From NCBI RefSeq assembly GCF_030581005.1, contig NZ_JAUQSX010000002.1, forward strand, positions 523,007-587,006: a stretch of 64,000 bases of DNA, given 5' to 3'. This document shows, piece by piece, positions 32,549-41,002 of this stretch. The first letter of the stretch is position 1. Every line of letters begins with the position of its first letter. The notes under the pieces are model-generated. The model ran no database searches. It had not been told where the DNA came from and saw nothing but the letters and a program-made list of their open reading frames with translations. This stretch comes from Hymenobacter mellowenesis. GTDB lineage: Bacteria > Bacteroidota > Bacteroidia > Cytophagales > Hymenobacteraceae. A program made the position numbers and the translations under genes.

Positions 32549-34108
32549 ATGCTTTCAGACCTCATTAGCCCCGAAACTTCCCCCATCGGCACCCGGCTGT
32601 GCCGGGAAGTGCTACCGTCCAGCTTTTTGCAACGCGACGTGGAGGTGAGCATTCTGCTGCCCCCAGCCGCCGCCGAAACCGCCGCGCCGTACCCCGTGCT
32701 CTACCTCAACGACGGCCAGGATTTGGAGCGTCTTCAGCTGCAGCCCACCCTCGATGCGCTGTACGCCCGCGGGGCCGTGCGGCCCTTCGTGCTGGTGGCG
32801 CCCCACGCCAACGAGTTGCGCGTGCAGGAATACGGCACCGCCGCCCACGCCGATTTCAACGGCCGCGGCAGCTTGGCCGGCGCTTATACCAATTTCGTGC
32901 TACAAGAGCTGGTTGACTTTGCCCAGACTCACTACAAGGCTTCGGCTAATGCGGCCGAGGCCGTGATAGCGGGCTTTTCACTAGGCGGCCTTTCCGCTTT
33001 TGATATTGCCTGGCACCATCCGGAGGTGTTTGCGCGGGCCGGGGCATTTTCGGGCTCCTTCTGGTGGCGGCAACGGGCCGTGGGCGCCGGCTACACGCCC
33101 GCCGACCGCATCATGCACGGCCTCGTGCGTGCCCGGCGCCCGCACCCCAGCCACCGCTTCTGGCTGCAAACCGGCACCCTCGACGAGCGCGGCGACCGCA
33201 ACGAAAACGGCGTCATCGACTCCGTTGAAGACTGCCTCGACCTCATCGAGGAGCTTATCAAAGGCGGCCTCGATGCCCAACATGCCCTGCGTTACGTGCA
33301 GGTGGAGGGCGGCCACCACCACCCCGACACCTGGGGCCGCGTGATGCCCGATTTTCTGATTTGGGCCTTCGGGCAGGAGGGAGGCACTGCCACACTGCCC
33401 GCACCGCTGCCCGTGGTGCGCCTGCAACTCGACCCGCACCTGGCGCCGTCCATCGTGCCATCCTCGGCGCCGGGGCAGGTAGAAATTCTGCCTTTGGTGT
33501 TGCCAACAGACATGCCTTCAATAGTTCCCCCGCCAGCGGCGGCCGACCTTCCCACCCGCCAATCCGACTTCGCCATGCCCATTTCGCGCCCCGTCGAAGG
33601 CGATTTTCTGCCTTACGCCGGCAACTATATCAACTTAGTGCCCGAAGGCACCGACCCACGCCGCGCATTGCGCACCCAGCCGCAGGAAATCCACATCATA
33701 TTTGCCGGCCTGAGCGAAGCGCAAACCGAGCAGCCCTACGCTCCCGGCAAGTGGAGCCTCAAGGAAATGCTGCTGCATCAAATTGACAGTGAGCGCGTTT
33801 TTACTTACCGGGCGCTGCGCTTTGCGCGCGGCGACGGCCAAAACCTGCCGGGCTTCGAGCAGGACGATTACGTGACCTGCAGCGGCGCCAATGCCCGCTC
33901 CCTCGCCAGCTTGCTAGCCGAGTACGATGCCGTGCGCGCTGCCACCGTGGTATTGGCCGAAAGCTTTACCGACGAGCAGCTAAACCGCCGGGGCACTGCC
34001 AATAATGGCCCGGCCACGGTGCGGGCCCTGCTCTTCATCATAGCGGGGCACGAGTTGCATCACCTCAACATTATTCGCGAGCGGTATCTGCCTTTTCTGC
34101 AAGGTTGA
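32549..34108 (+). CDS. Esterase-DinB fusion protein
   Basis: 519 residues. The first 290 are an alpha/beta esterase of the same broad family as the gene upstream: YPVLYLNDGQDLERLQLQ, elbow VIAGFSLGGLSAFDIA (Ser) and VEGGHHHPDTWGRVMPDF (His). A Pro/Val-rich linker of about 60 residues follows. The last 170 residues are a DinB-like four-helix bundle: APGKWSLKEMLLHQIDSER and AGHELHHLNIIRERYLPFL give the three metal-binding histidines. DinB proteins act as metal-dependent thiol transferases or have unknown roles. ATG at 32549 is preferred to the TTG before it. The fusion is continuous with no stop or frameshift. Confidence 0.85.
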   Translation: MLSDLISPETSPIGTRLCREVLPSSFLQRDVEVSILLPPAAAETAAPYPVLYLNDGQDLERLQLQPTLDALYARGAVRPFVLVAPHANELRVQEYGTAAHADFNGRGSLAGAYTNFVLQELVDFAQTHYKASANAAEAVIAGFSLGGLSAFDIAWHHPEVFARAGAFSGSFWWRQRAVGAGYTPADRIMHGLVRARRPHPSHRFWLQTGTLDERGDRNENGVIDSVEDCLDLIEELIKGGLDAQHALRYVQVEGGHHHPDTWGRVMPDFLIWAFGQEGGTATLPAPLPVVRLQLDPHLAPSIVPSSAPGQVEILPLVLPTDMPSIVPPPAAADLPTRQSDFAMPISRPVEGDFLPYAGNYINLVPEGTDPRRALRTQPQEIHIIFAGLSEAQTEQPYAPGKWSLKEMLLHQIDSERVFTYRALRFARGDGQNLPGFEQDDYVTCSGANARSLASLLAEYDAVRAATVVLAESFTDEQLNRRGTANNGPATVRALLFIIAGHELHHLNIIRERYLPFLQG

Positions 34109-34200
34109 GCCAAATTTTATACCTTCGCCCGTGACAACACGCCGGCCCGGCCGTGCGTTGAAATACCTGCAATCAACCTTTACCAAACTTCTTTTCAATC

Positions 34201-34317
34201 ATGGCCAAAGCCCAAGACGCCCGCAAAGAGAAAAAGAAAGAACCCGTTAAAACGATGAAAGAGAAAAAAGCGGAGAAGGACGAGAAAAAAGTAGCCCGCG
34301 CCCGCAAGCAGGAGTAG
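34201..34317 (+). CDS. Small Lys/Glu-rich protein
   Basis: 38 residues, MAKAQDARKEKKKEPVKTMK, almost all Lys, Glu, Ala and Arg, so highly charged and probably helical or disordered. ATG 34201 to TAG 34315-34317. TACCTTCG (34120-34127) lies upstream as a possible -7 box and a strong terminator follows at 34332-34378, which supports it as a real short transcript. No function recognised; similar short charged proteins are common in Bacteroidota and may bind nucleic acid. Confidence 0.65.
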   Translation: MAKAQDARKEKKKEPVKTMKEKKAEKDEKKVARARKQE

Positions 34318-34331
34318 TTTCTGAAACCAAT

Positions 34332-34378
34332 AAAAAAGGGGTTCATTCCAGATAATCACTGGAAAGAACCCCTTTTTT
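34332..34378 (+). terminator. Rho-independent terminator
   Basis: AAAAAAGGGGTTC (34332-34344) pairs with GAACCCCTTTTTT (34366-34378), with an inner TTCCAG/CTGGAA stem. Confidence 0.93.
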
Positions 34379-34395
34379 TATACCAAGTTGTCAGT

Positions 34396-34647
34396 ATGAA
34401 AGTCTTACTTACGAAGGAAGAAGTGGAAAAGCTGCTTTTCAATTTGTGCGTAAAGTTGGGCTTTTGCTTGCCATTGGTAGCGCAGCGAAGAATCATCAAT
34501 AGCCCGCCAACCAATGTTGACCGATTCGCCGATGTGGTTTATAAGGCCGAAGGCTTAGACCCGAAGCTGGCAAGCCCGCTGTATAATCAAGTCCACAAGA
34601 TGGTGGCGGAGGCGTTTCAGCAACACGAGGATTCTGGAGAAAGCTAA
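34396..34647 (+). CDS. Hypothetical small protein
   Basis: 83 residues, MKVLLTKEEVEKLLFNLCVK. Not recognised. The first half is helical with two Cys; the second half includes PTNVDRFADVVYKAEGLDP, a helical stretch. No signal peptide. It overlaps the convergent AlbA_2 gene by four bases (CTAA). AT-richer than neighbours. It begins right after a terminator, so its own promoter must lie in the terminator region or it is transcribed by read-through. Confidence 0.6.
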   Translation: MKVLLTKEEVEKLLFNLCVKLGFCLPLVAQRRIINSPPTNVDRFADVVYKAEGLDPKLASPLYNQVHKMVAEAFQQHEDSGES

Positions 34648-35270
34648 CTCGTATAATACGGCTCCTTCTCCTTGTCGTGGTGACGGATGTAGCCGTGCAA
34701 CACCAGCTTTATCAGCGTCTGATAGGCCCGGCGTTTGCCGAAATTCACCAGCTTCATGTATTGGGCCAGGGTGATGCGGGGGTTAGTTTTCAGGTAGTCG
34801 ATGGCGGCCAGTTCCTGCTTGTTGAGCGGGATTTTCTCGAAGCGGGCCTCGGGCTGCTGGCGCTCCAACAGCTTCTCGGTGAGGCCGCTGGTTTGCACGC
34901 TGGCGTCGCGCACGCGCACGTAGGCGCGCCAGTCGTCGGGGGCTACCTGGGCGCGGTGGGGCTTGTTGAAGCTTTCGGGTACGGTCACGATGAGGACGGT
35001 GCGGCCGTCTTCTTCCATTTCCTGAAAGCGCAGGCTCGTGAGCGGGGGCTCGACGTAGTGCTGGGCGGCTTCGCGCAGAACGAATAGTTCTTCCTCAGCA
35101 TCGCGCACGCCCAGTATGCGGCCGGCGTCGTCGACGCCCACCAGCACCTGCCCGCCCCGGGTGTTGGCCAGCGACACCAGCGTGCGCGAAATGCGGCTCG
35201 GATGCGTGGTTTTTTGCTTGAATTCCAACTCCTCGCCCTCGCCGCGCGCAATCAGTTTGTGTAAATCCAT
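34644..35270 (-). CDS. AlbA_2 (Schlafen-like) ATP-binding domain protein
   Basis: 208 residues from MDLHKLIARGEGEELEFKQK. The AlbA_2 domain (about 1-130) has ELEFKQKTTHPSRISRTLVS, LANTRGGQVLVGVDDAGRIL and the strand TVLIVTVPES. The C-terminal 60 residues look like a winged helix (LAAIDYLKTNPRITLAQYMK). This is the layout of AlbA_2-type proteins that bind nucleic acids or act as regulators. Start chosen at ATG 35268-35270; the frame upstream is open but reads as promoter and terminator sequence. Confidence 0.88.
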   Translation of the reverse strand: MDLHKLIARGEGEELEFKQKTTHPSRISRTLVSLANTRGGQVLVGVDDAGRILGVRDAEEELFVLREAAQHYVEPPLTSLRFQEMEEDGRTVLIVTVPESFNKPHRAQVAPDDWRAYVRVRDASVQTSGLTEKLLERQQPEARFEKIPLNKQELAAIDYLKTNPRITLAQYMKLVNFGKRRAYQTLIKLVLHGYIRHHDKEKEPYYTS

Positions 35271-35296
35271 ACCTAATTCATACGAAAATCGGACAT

Positions 35297-35335
35297 AAAA
35301 AATGCCGCACCTGAAGCTCAGATGCGGCATTTTTT
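35297..35335 (-). terminator. Rho-independent terminator of the DUF3127 gene
   Basis: AAAAAATGCCGCA (35297-35309) pairs with TGCGGCATTTTTT (35323-35335). Symmetric and probably active in both directions. Confidence 0.88.
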
Positions 35336-35384
35336 ATGGTTTAGCTACCCGAAGTAGCAGAGCCGGAAAACGGTTGGACGAGTC

Positions 35385-35810
35385 TTAGAAAGGCAGGTCG
35401 TTGTCGTCGTCGCTGGCAATGGGAGCCGCCGACGACGGCTGGGCACGCAGCGTGGGGTTCTGGTTCTGGGCAGCGGGGCGGGGAGCGGCTTGCTGGCCAC
35501 CGCCGTAGCTGTTGCCGGCGTTGCCACCGCCCGAGGCGGGCTCAATCTTCCAGGCTTCCAGGTTGGTGAAGTACAGCATCTGGCCGTTCTTGTTGAAGCC
35601 GCGGCCGCGGAGGTTGAAGGTAACCTTCACTTCGTCGCCCATTTTAAAGGGGTCGATGAGGCTGGTTTTGTCCTGAACCATCTGAAACTTAATGTGCTCG
35701 GGATACTGGCCGTCCTGGACTTCGAGCACGAACTCGCGCTTGCGGAATTTCTCGCTTACCTGCTGTTCGTCAAAGATTTCGTGCAGCCGGCCGGTTACGT
35801 CGTATGCCAT
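35385..35810 (-). CDS. DUF3127 single-strand-binding-like protein
   Basis: 141 residues, MAYDVTGRLHEIFDEQQVSE. The first 90 form the DUF3127 OB-fold (KFRKREFVLEVQDGQYPEHI, FNLRGRGFNKNGQMLYFTNL), a Bacteroidota family. A Gly/Gln/Pro-rich linker follows and the last residues are ASDDDNDLPF, nearly identical to the acidic tail of bacterial SSB that recruits partner enzymes. So it probably binds single-stranded nucleic acid and docks repair or replication proteins; this is inference from the tail. The fold has an SSB-like length but is not the main SSB. Confidence 0.88.
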   Translation of the reverse strand: MAYDVTGRLHEIFDEQQVSEKFRKREFVLEVQDGQYPEHIKFQMVQDKTSLIDPFKMGDEVKVTFNLRGRGFNKNGQMLYFTNLEAWKIEPASGGGNAGNSYGGGQQAAPRPAAQNQNPTLRAQPSSAAPIASDDDNDLPF

Positions 35811-35897
35811 AAAACTGGGGGTGTTTTGGTAGTAAAAAACTTGAACATCAAACCTACGAATAAAAACGCTAGCGGCGCGCTAGCCGTTCCCTCCGTC

Positions 35898-35905
35898 TAC
35901 CTTTG
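35898..35905 (+). promoter_or_regulatory. -7 promoter box before the isoaspartyl peptidase gene
   Basis: TACCTTTG fits TAnnTTTG and lies 33 bp before the ATG at 35938. No TTG is found at the expected upstream distance. Confidence 0.5.
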
Positions 35906-35937
35906 CAGCCCATTTAAGCCGCTTATTTCCCGAAAAA

Positions 35938-36861
35938 ATGTTTGCACTCGCCATCCACGGCGGCGCCGGTACCATTGCCCGCGCCTCCCTCTCGCCCGAT
36001 GCTGAACGCGAGTACCGCGCGGCCCTCGAAACGGCCCTGAACACCGGCTACGACCTGCTGGCCCAGGGCGCCGCCGCCCTCGATGCCGTGGAGGCCGCCG
36101 TGCGCAGCCTCGAAGACTGCCCGCTGTTCAACGCCGGCCGCGGGGCCGTGTTCACCCACGACGGCCACCACGAAATGGACGCCGCCCTCATGAGCGGCCA
36201 CAACCGTCTGGCCGGCGCCGTGGCCGGCGTGCGGCAGGTGCAAAACCCCATCCGGGCTGCCCGTTTGGTAATGGAAAAAACCGAGCACGTGCTATTAGGA
36301 TTCCCCGGCGCCGACGAGCTGGCCCGCGAATACGGCCTGCCGTTGCAGCCGGTCGAGTACTTTTTCACCCAGCATCGCTACAACCAGCTGCAGGACGCCC
36401 TGAAAGCCGGCAAAATGCAGCTCGACCACGCCGCCGACCCCAACTGGAAAAAAGGCACCGTGGGCGCCGTCGCCCGCGACCAGCACGGCAACCTGGCCGC
36501 CGCCACCAGCACCGGCGGCATGACCAACAAGCGCTACTCCCGCATCGGCGACACGCCCCTCATCGGGGCCGGCACCTGGGCCGACGAGCGCTGCGCCATC
36601 AGCTGCACCGGCAACGGCGAATATTTCATCCGGGCCGTGGCGGCTTATGACATCGCCTGCCTGATGGAATACAAAGGACTGCCGCTAGAAGAAGCCTGCC
36701 GGATTGTGGTGCAGGACAAGCTGGCGCCGGTAGGCGGGGAGGGTGGCCTCATTGCCATTGATGCGGCCGGCAACATTACCCTGCCCTTTAATTCGGAGGG
36801 AATGTACCGCGGTAGCCGGACGGAAGGCGGTGCGGCCTGGGTAGCTATATATAAGGAGTAG
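35938..36861 (+). CDS. iaaA: Isoaspartyl peptidase / L-asparaginase (Ntn-hydrolase type)
   Basis: 307 residues, MFALAIHGGAGTIARASLSP, a little short but complete. AIHGGAG starts the fold; NAGRGAVFTHDGHHEMDAAL is the substrate region. The self-cleavage site is WKKGTVGAVARD (about residue 181), where the Thr becomes the nucleophile of the beta chain, and TSTGGMTNKRYSRIGDTPLI follows. The enzyme splits beta-aspartyl dipeptides and asparagine. No signal peptide is seen, so cytoplasmic. A cyanophycinase gene 1.3 kb further on would make beta-Asp-Arg, a likely substrate. Confidence 0.94.
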   Translation: MFALAIHGGAGTIARASLSPDAEREYRAALETALNTGYDLLAQGAAALDAVEAAVRSLEDCPLFNAGRGAVFTHDGHHEMDAALMSGHNRLAGAVAGVRQVQNPIRAARLVMEKTEHVLLGFPGADELAREYGLPLQPVEYFFTQHRYNQLQDALKAGKMQLDHAADPNWKKGTVGAVARDQHGNLAAATSTGGMTNKRYSRIGDTPLIGAGTWADERCAISCTGNGEYFIRAVAAYDIACLMEYKGLPLEEACRIVVQDKLAPVGGEGGLIAIDAAGNITLPFNSEGMYRGSRTEGGAAWVAIYKE

Positions 36862-36876
36862 AAATTTGAAAAAAGA

Positions 36877-36986
36877 ACGTCATGCCGAGCGTAGCCGAGG
36901 CATCTCACGTGCCGAAGTAATGCTTTCGATTCAACGATTGGATTACCACCACACGCGAGATGCCTCGGCTGCGCTCGGCATGACGT
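36877..36986. repeat. Intergenic palindrome, GTCATGC family, copy 4
   Basis: Arms of 35 nt (36877-36911, 36952-36986) share ACGTCATGCCGAGCG and GAGGCATCTC, with two mismatches between arms. The centre carries AACGATTGGATTACCACC as in copy 2. Convergent gap between the peptidase and aldo/keto reductase genes. Confidence 0.93.
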
Positions 36987-37000
36987 TTAAATTATTCGTT

Positions 37001-37984
37001 TTACCAGCTGTAATGCACTAGCGGCCGAATTCGCTCATCATAAATTTTCCGCACCGCCTGCATTTGCTCCGCTGAGAGCGGGGGCAACTCAGCCGCCTTC
37101 AGGTTCTGCAGAATCTGCTCGGGGCGGGAGGCGCCCGGGATGACGCAGCTCACTTCGTCGAACATCAGAATCCAACGAAGGGCAATGTCGGCCAGCGGTT
37201 GGTTGGGGAAGGCTTGCTTCAATTCCTCCACGGCGGCGAGACCAGTGGCGTAGTCGACGCCAGAGAAGGTTTCGCCTTTGTCGAAGGCTTCGCCGTGGCG
37301 GTTGAAGTTGCGGTGGTCGTCGGGCGCGAAGGTGCTTTGGGGCGAGAACTTGCCGGTGAGCAGGCCGCTGGCTAGGGGCACACGCACAATCAGGCCGATG
37401 TCGCGCCGGGCGGCTTCCTTGAACAACAGCTCCGGCGGGCGCTGGCGAAACATGTTGAAGATGAGCTGCACGGTGGTCACGTTCGGGAATTCGATGGCTT
37501 TCAGGCCTTCCTCTACTTTCTCGATGCTTACGCCGAGGTGCTGAATCTTGCCTTCGTCGCGCAGCCGGTCGAACAGCTCGAAGATTTCGGGCCGGTAATA
37601 CACATCCGTGGGCGGGCAGTGCAACTGGATGAGGTCGAGGGTTTCGAGCTGCATGTTGCGCAGGCTGTCTTCCACGAACTGGCGCAGCGCGGCGGGCTGG
37701 TAAGCGTCGGCCGTGTGGGGCTGCAGGCGGCGGCCGCACTTGGTGGCCACGAAAATGCGCTCGGAGCGAGAACGGACCAGCCGGCCCACGGCTTTTTCGC
37801 TCTCGCCATCGCCGTACACGTCGGCAGTGTCGATAAAATTGATGCCCGCGTCGATGGCGGCGTTGAGAATCTGGTCGGCGTTGGCGTGGCTGAAGGGTTC
37901 GCCCCATTTGCCGCCTACCTGCCAGGTGCCCAGGCTGATTTCGGAAACGGAAAGACCGGTTTTGCCCAGTTTGCGATGGTTCAT
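37001..37984 (-). CDS. Aldo/keto reductase
   Basis: 327 residues, MNHRKLGKTGLSVSEISLGT. The active tetrad is visible: Asp and Tyr in FIDTADVYGDGESEK, Lys in IFVATKCGRR and His in LDLIQLHCPP. A cofactor-binding end reads CVIPGASRPEQILQNL, fitting NADPH. It belongs to the AKR family related to L-glyceraldehyde-3-phosphate and potassium-channel-beta-like reductases; substrate unknown. Stands alone on the minus strand with a palindrome past its end. Confidence 0.93.
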   Translation of the reverse strand: MNHRKLGKTGLSVSEISLGTWQVGGKWGEPFSHANADQILNAAIDAGINFIDTADVYGDGESEKAVGRLVRSRSERIFVATKCGRRLQPHTADAYQPAALRQFVEDSLRNMQLETLDLIQLHCPPTDVYYRPEIFELFDRLRDEGKIQHLGVSIEKVEEGLKAIEFPNVTTVQLIFNMFRQRPPELLFKEAARRDIGLIVRVPLASGLLTGKFSPQSTFAPDDHRNFNRHGEAFDKGETFSGVDYATGLAAVEELKQAFPNQPLADIALRWILMFDEVSCVIPGASRPEQILQNLKAAELPPLSAEQMQAVRKIYDERIRPLVHYSW

Positions 37985-38106
37985 ATTAAGGAGGAGAGGT
38001 TTGGAGATTGATGAATCAGTGAAAAAGCCTTGTCACGACTGAGTTGGCAAAGCCAGGCGAAACCGTCATACGGCTGCCGGCAGCTGTTGACAACATTCGC
38101 AGCAAA

Positions 38107-38137
38107 AAGCCCGCTCATCTCCTCGATAAGCGGGCTT
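38107..38137 (-). terminator. Rho-independent terminator of the cyanophycinase gene
   Basis: AAGCCCGCT (38107-38115) pairs with AGCGGGCTT (38129-38137), followed on the minus strand by a T-rich stretch. Confidence 0.8.
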
Positions 38138-38160
38138 ATTCAAAATCAGGTTTGCGGCGG

Positions 38161-39084
38161 CTAACTGGCCGTTTCGGCGGGCTCGGAAGTAACCGCCGAC
38201 GCAGCAGGAATCGGGAGAGCGTCTTTGCTGGCGTAGAATTTCCGTTCGCGCATGTCATACACGTTGCCTTTGGCCAGCACGTGCATGGTCACGTTTTCGA
38301 TGGACAGCACCGTGCCCTTCTTGGCGGCGGCGGCGTTGTTGTGCTGGATATCGTGCCCATCGAGGATGATAACCAGGTTAGAGCCAATGGTTTCCACCCA
38401 ATTGCCCTGGGTGATGAGTACGCCGGTATCCTCGCCCAGGCCAATGCCGATGAGCTTGGGGTGCAGCGCCACCGACTCGATGAGGCGCCCGAACCGGCCA
38501 CGCTTCACAAAGTGCGAATCGACGATGGCGGCCGGCAGCAGGCCCAGGCCGTTGCCCATTTTCACGGCGCCTTTCAGCAGCGCATCGGGCACCGAGCCGC
38601 CCCGAATCATGTGCTGCGACATGGCCATGGCCCCGGCGCTGGTGCCGGCAATCACGAAGTGCGACTCGGCATAGTAGCGCTGAATCATGCGGTCGAGAAA
38701 GTCGGTTTCGCCGAACATCTCGCGCAGCCGCGACTGGTTGCCGCCCGAAAACATGATGACGTCGGCCGCCAGCATGCGCTCCAGGTACTCGGGCTGGCGG
38801 GCATCTTCGGGCGTCCGAATGTCCATGATGCCCACGTTCAGGCAGTTGAGCATGGCGAAAGAGCCCGTGTAAATCGGACCCACTTCTGCCGGAATCATTG
38901 AGGCGGTGGTCACGACTTCAATGCGCGGGTCGGTTTTGCCCGTTTCGAGCACGATGCGCTTGAGGATACCCAACTCGAAAAAGTTGAGGTAGTACTTGCG
39001 GCGGGTCCGGGGGTTGGGGTACGTGCCCTTGTCCTCGTTGCCGCCCACGGCGATGAGCTTGCCAAGCGGAATGATGGTTTTCAA
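38161..39084 (-). CDS. cphB: Cyanophycinase (peptidase S51)
   Basis: 307 residues starting MKTIIPLGKLIAVGGNEDKG from a TTG at 39082-39084; no ATG is available before the conserved KLIAVGGNEDKG. The nucleophile elbow is VIAGTSAGAMAMSQ (Ser about residue 142), with MFSGGNQSRL before it and AAIVDSHFVKRGRFGRL after, the latter holding the His used in cyanophycinases. This exopeptidase cuts cyanophycin, a multi-L-Arg-poly-L-Asp reserve, to beta-Asp-Arg. No signal peptide, so intracellular. No cyanophycin synthetase lies in the window, though amidoligases sit 6 kb away. Confidence 0.92.
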   Translation of the reverse strand: MKTIIPLGKLIAVGGNEDKGTYPNPRTRRKYYLNFFELGILKRIVLETGKTDPRIEVVTTASMIPAEVGPIYTGSFAMLNCLNVGIMDIRTPEDARQPEYLERMLAADVIMFSGGNQSRLREMFGETDFLDRMIQRYYAESHFVIAGTSAGAMAMSQHMIRGGSVPDALLKGAVKMGNGLGLLPAAIVDSHFVKRGRFGRLIESVALHPKLIGIGLGEDTGVLITQGNWVETIGSNLVIILDGHDIQHNNAAAAKKGTVLSIENVTMHVLAKGNVYDMRERKFYASKDALPIPAASAVTSEPAETAS

Positions 39085-39178
39085 CGGATACCTTATTTAT
39101 ATAGCGAGAAGATGCAAAAGTAAATGCCACCGTCGTGGCAGTGGCCCAGGCCAGGGGCAAAGTTCGGGCCGGACGCGC

Positions 39179-41002
39179 TTATTGGTGCTCGGCCAGCAGC
39201 GCATCGAGCGTGCCAGTGGCCACCGAATGGTAGTTGGCCCGGGCCTGGGCGTAAATTTTGCGGGCCCGCTGGGCGCCGTCGGGCGTGGCCAGCAGCGCCC
39301 GGTACAGTGGTACTAGGAACCTGCGCCGCCCCACGTGAAGCAGAAAATTTTCCAGCGCCGTATCAGCCGGCACATAACCGGCCCGCAGCGCGTGCGGAAA
39401 CCAGGCCGCCAGAATTTCGGCGTTGCCGGAAGTGGTGAAGTCGAAGGTTGCGTCCAACTCAGCCAATTCTCCGGCGGAGATAGTGGGAGGGAGGCCGTGC
39501 AGAAAATGGACCCACTCGTGGCTACTCCAATCGTGGGTAGCTTCAGCAACCCCTACCGCCGAAGCACCCTCCGCCAATTGGGCCAGCGCGGCATCCGCTA
39601 CTTCGAAGCGGCGGGAAGTGACAGCCGGTGCATTGCCGGGCAGCCCCGGGGCCTCCACCCAGGCCGCCAGGTTCAGCCGCGCTTCGAGGCCGGGCTCCTG
39701 GTCCAGCAGTTCGGCGCGGAGGTAATGCAGGAAGGTGGCCGTGTCCATGGCCTGAAAACTGAAGCGAGCGAAGTACTCCTTAATAAAAGCATCGAGCCGG
39801 GGGCGCCCCACCAACGACTCCAGGGTAAGAAGCAGGGCGCAGCCTTTCTCATAGGCAATTTCGGTGAGGCCCTCGTCCGGGTCGCGGCCGGCCAGGGCGA
39901 GGTGCAAATGGGTGTCGGGACTCGAAACTCCGATTTCCTCAATGGTATGGTGCAGGGCGGCGCGGCCCAGCACCTGCAGCATATCTGCATACTCGGCGCC
40001 ATACAAATGTTCCATGATGCGCCGCTCGAAATACACCGTAAATCCTTCGTTTAGCCAGAAATCATTCCACGTTGCATTTGTAACCAGATTGCCCGACCAC
40101 GAGTGCGCCAGCTCGTGGGCCACCAAACTCGTCAGGCTGCGGTCCCCGGCGAGGATGGTAGGGGTAACAAATGTTAATCGGGGGTTTTCCATGCCACCGA
40201 AGGGAAAACTGGGGGGCAGCACTAGTAAGTCGTATCGCTCCCAGCGGTAGGGGCCGTACAGCTGCTCGGCCGCTGCCACCATTTTTTCCAGGTCGGCAAA
40301 CTCGTAGGTCGCCGAGGGCAACGTCGCCGGCTCGGCGTAGATACCGGTGCGGCCGCTCAGCGGCGCAAAGGCCAGGTCGCCCACGGCCAGGGCCATGAGG
40401 TAGGCCGGGATGGGCTGGGCCATGCGGAAGTGGTACTCGCCCGCCGAGTCAAGTTGCTGTGGGTTCTCGGCACTCATTAGTGCCAGCAGATGCGGAGGCA
40501 CCCGCACCCGCGCCGCGTAGGTAAAGCGGATGCCCGGCGAGTCCTGGCACGGCAGCCAGGTGCGCGCCAGAATAGCCTGCGACTGCGTGAAGAGAAACGG
40601 CTGGCTGCCGGCCGTCTGGGCGGGCTCAAGCCATTGCAGGGCAGCCGCGGTGGCCGCGGTGCGGTAGCGGATGCGGACGGCCGTCGTTTCGGGCTTCAGT
40701 GCTACGTTCAAGGACTGGCCCAGCACCGGGTCGGCCGGGCCCTGCGTGAAGGACGCCGACAACGCATTTCCGGCGGTGTCGATGCCCTCGACGCTTTCGA
40801 TGGTCAGGTCCCGCGTGTCGAACACCACCTCGGTCGCCTGGTCGGAATTGCTCAGCTGCCAGGTGGCCGTGCCGGCCAGCGTGTGGGCTGCGAAGTCAAC
40901 GGCAAGGTCCAGGTCGAGATGACGGACCCGCACCGGGCTTTGGCTGGCGTGGCTGTGCGGGTCTTGCGGAAGGGTTTCGGATGGAGACAGGGAAGGAGCC
41001 AT
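39179..41002 (-). CDS. M1 family aminopeptidase (leukotriene-A4-hydrolase-like)
   Basis: 607 residues from MAPSLSPSETLPQDPHSHAS. The beta-rich N-terminal domain (about 1-190) ends at FRMAQPIPAYLMALAVGDLA. The exopeptidase motif is FGGMENPRLTFV (about residue 250) and the zinc site VAHELAHSWSGN (HExxH, about residue 278) with ligand Glu in WLNEGFTVYFERR. The C-terminal alpha-helical domain is of leukotriene A4 hydrolase type. It trims N-terminal residues from peptides. No signal peptide seen. Start chosen at ATG 41000-41002; the open frame upstream is not conserved in style. Confidence 0.94.
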   Translation of the reverse strand: MAPSLSPSETLPQDPHSHASQSPVRVRHLDLDLAVDFAAHTLAGTATWQLSNSDQATEVVFDTRDLTIESVEGIDTAGNALSASFTQGPADPVLGQSLNVALKPETTAVRIRYRTAATAAALQWLEPAQTAGSQPFLFTQSQAILARTWLPCQDSPGIRFTYAARVRVPPHLLALMSAENPQQLDSAGEYHFRMAQPIPAYLMALAVGDLAFAPLSGRTGIYAEPATLPSATYEFADLEKMVAAAEQLYGPYRWERYDLLVLPPSFPFGGMENPRLTFVTPTILAGDRSLTSLVAHELAHSWSGNLVTNATWNDFWLNEGFTVYFERRIMEHLYGAEYADMLQVLGRAALHHTIEEIGVSSPDTHLHLALAGRDPDEGLTEIAYEKGCALLLTLESLVGRPRLDAFIKEYFARFSFQAMDTATFLHYLRAELLDQEPGLEARLNLAAWVEAPGLPGNAPAVTSRRFEVADAALAQLAEGASAVGVAEATHDWSSHEWVHFLHGLPPTISAGELAELDATFDFTTSGNAEILAAWFPHALRAGYVPADTALENFLLHVGRRRFLVPLYRALLATPDGAQRARKIYAQARANYHSVATGTLDALLAEHQ

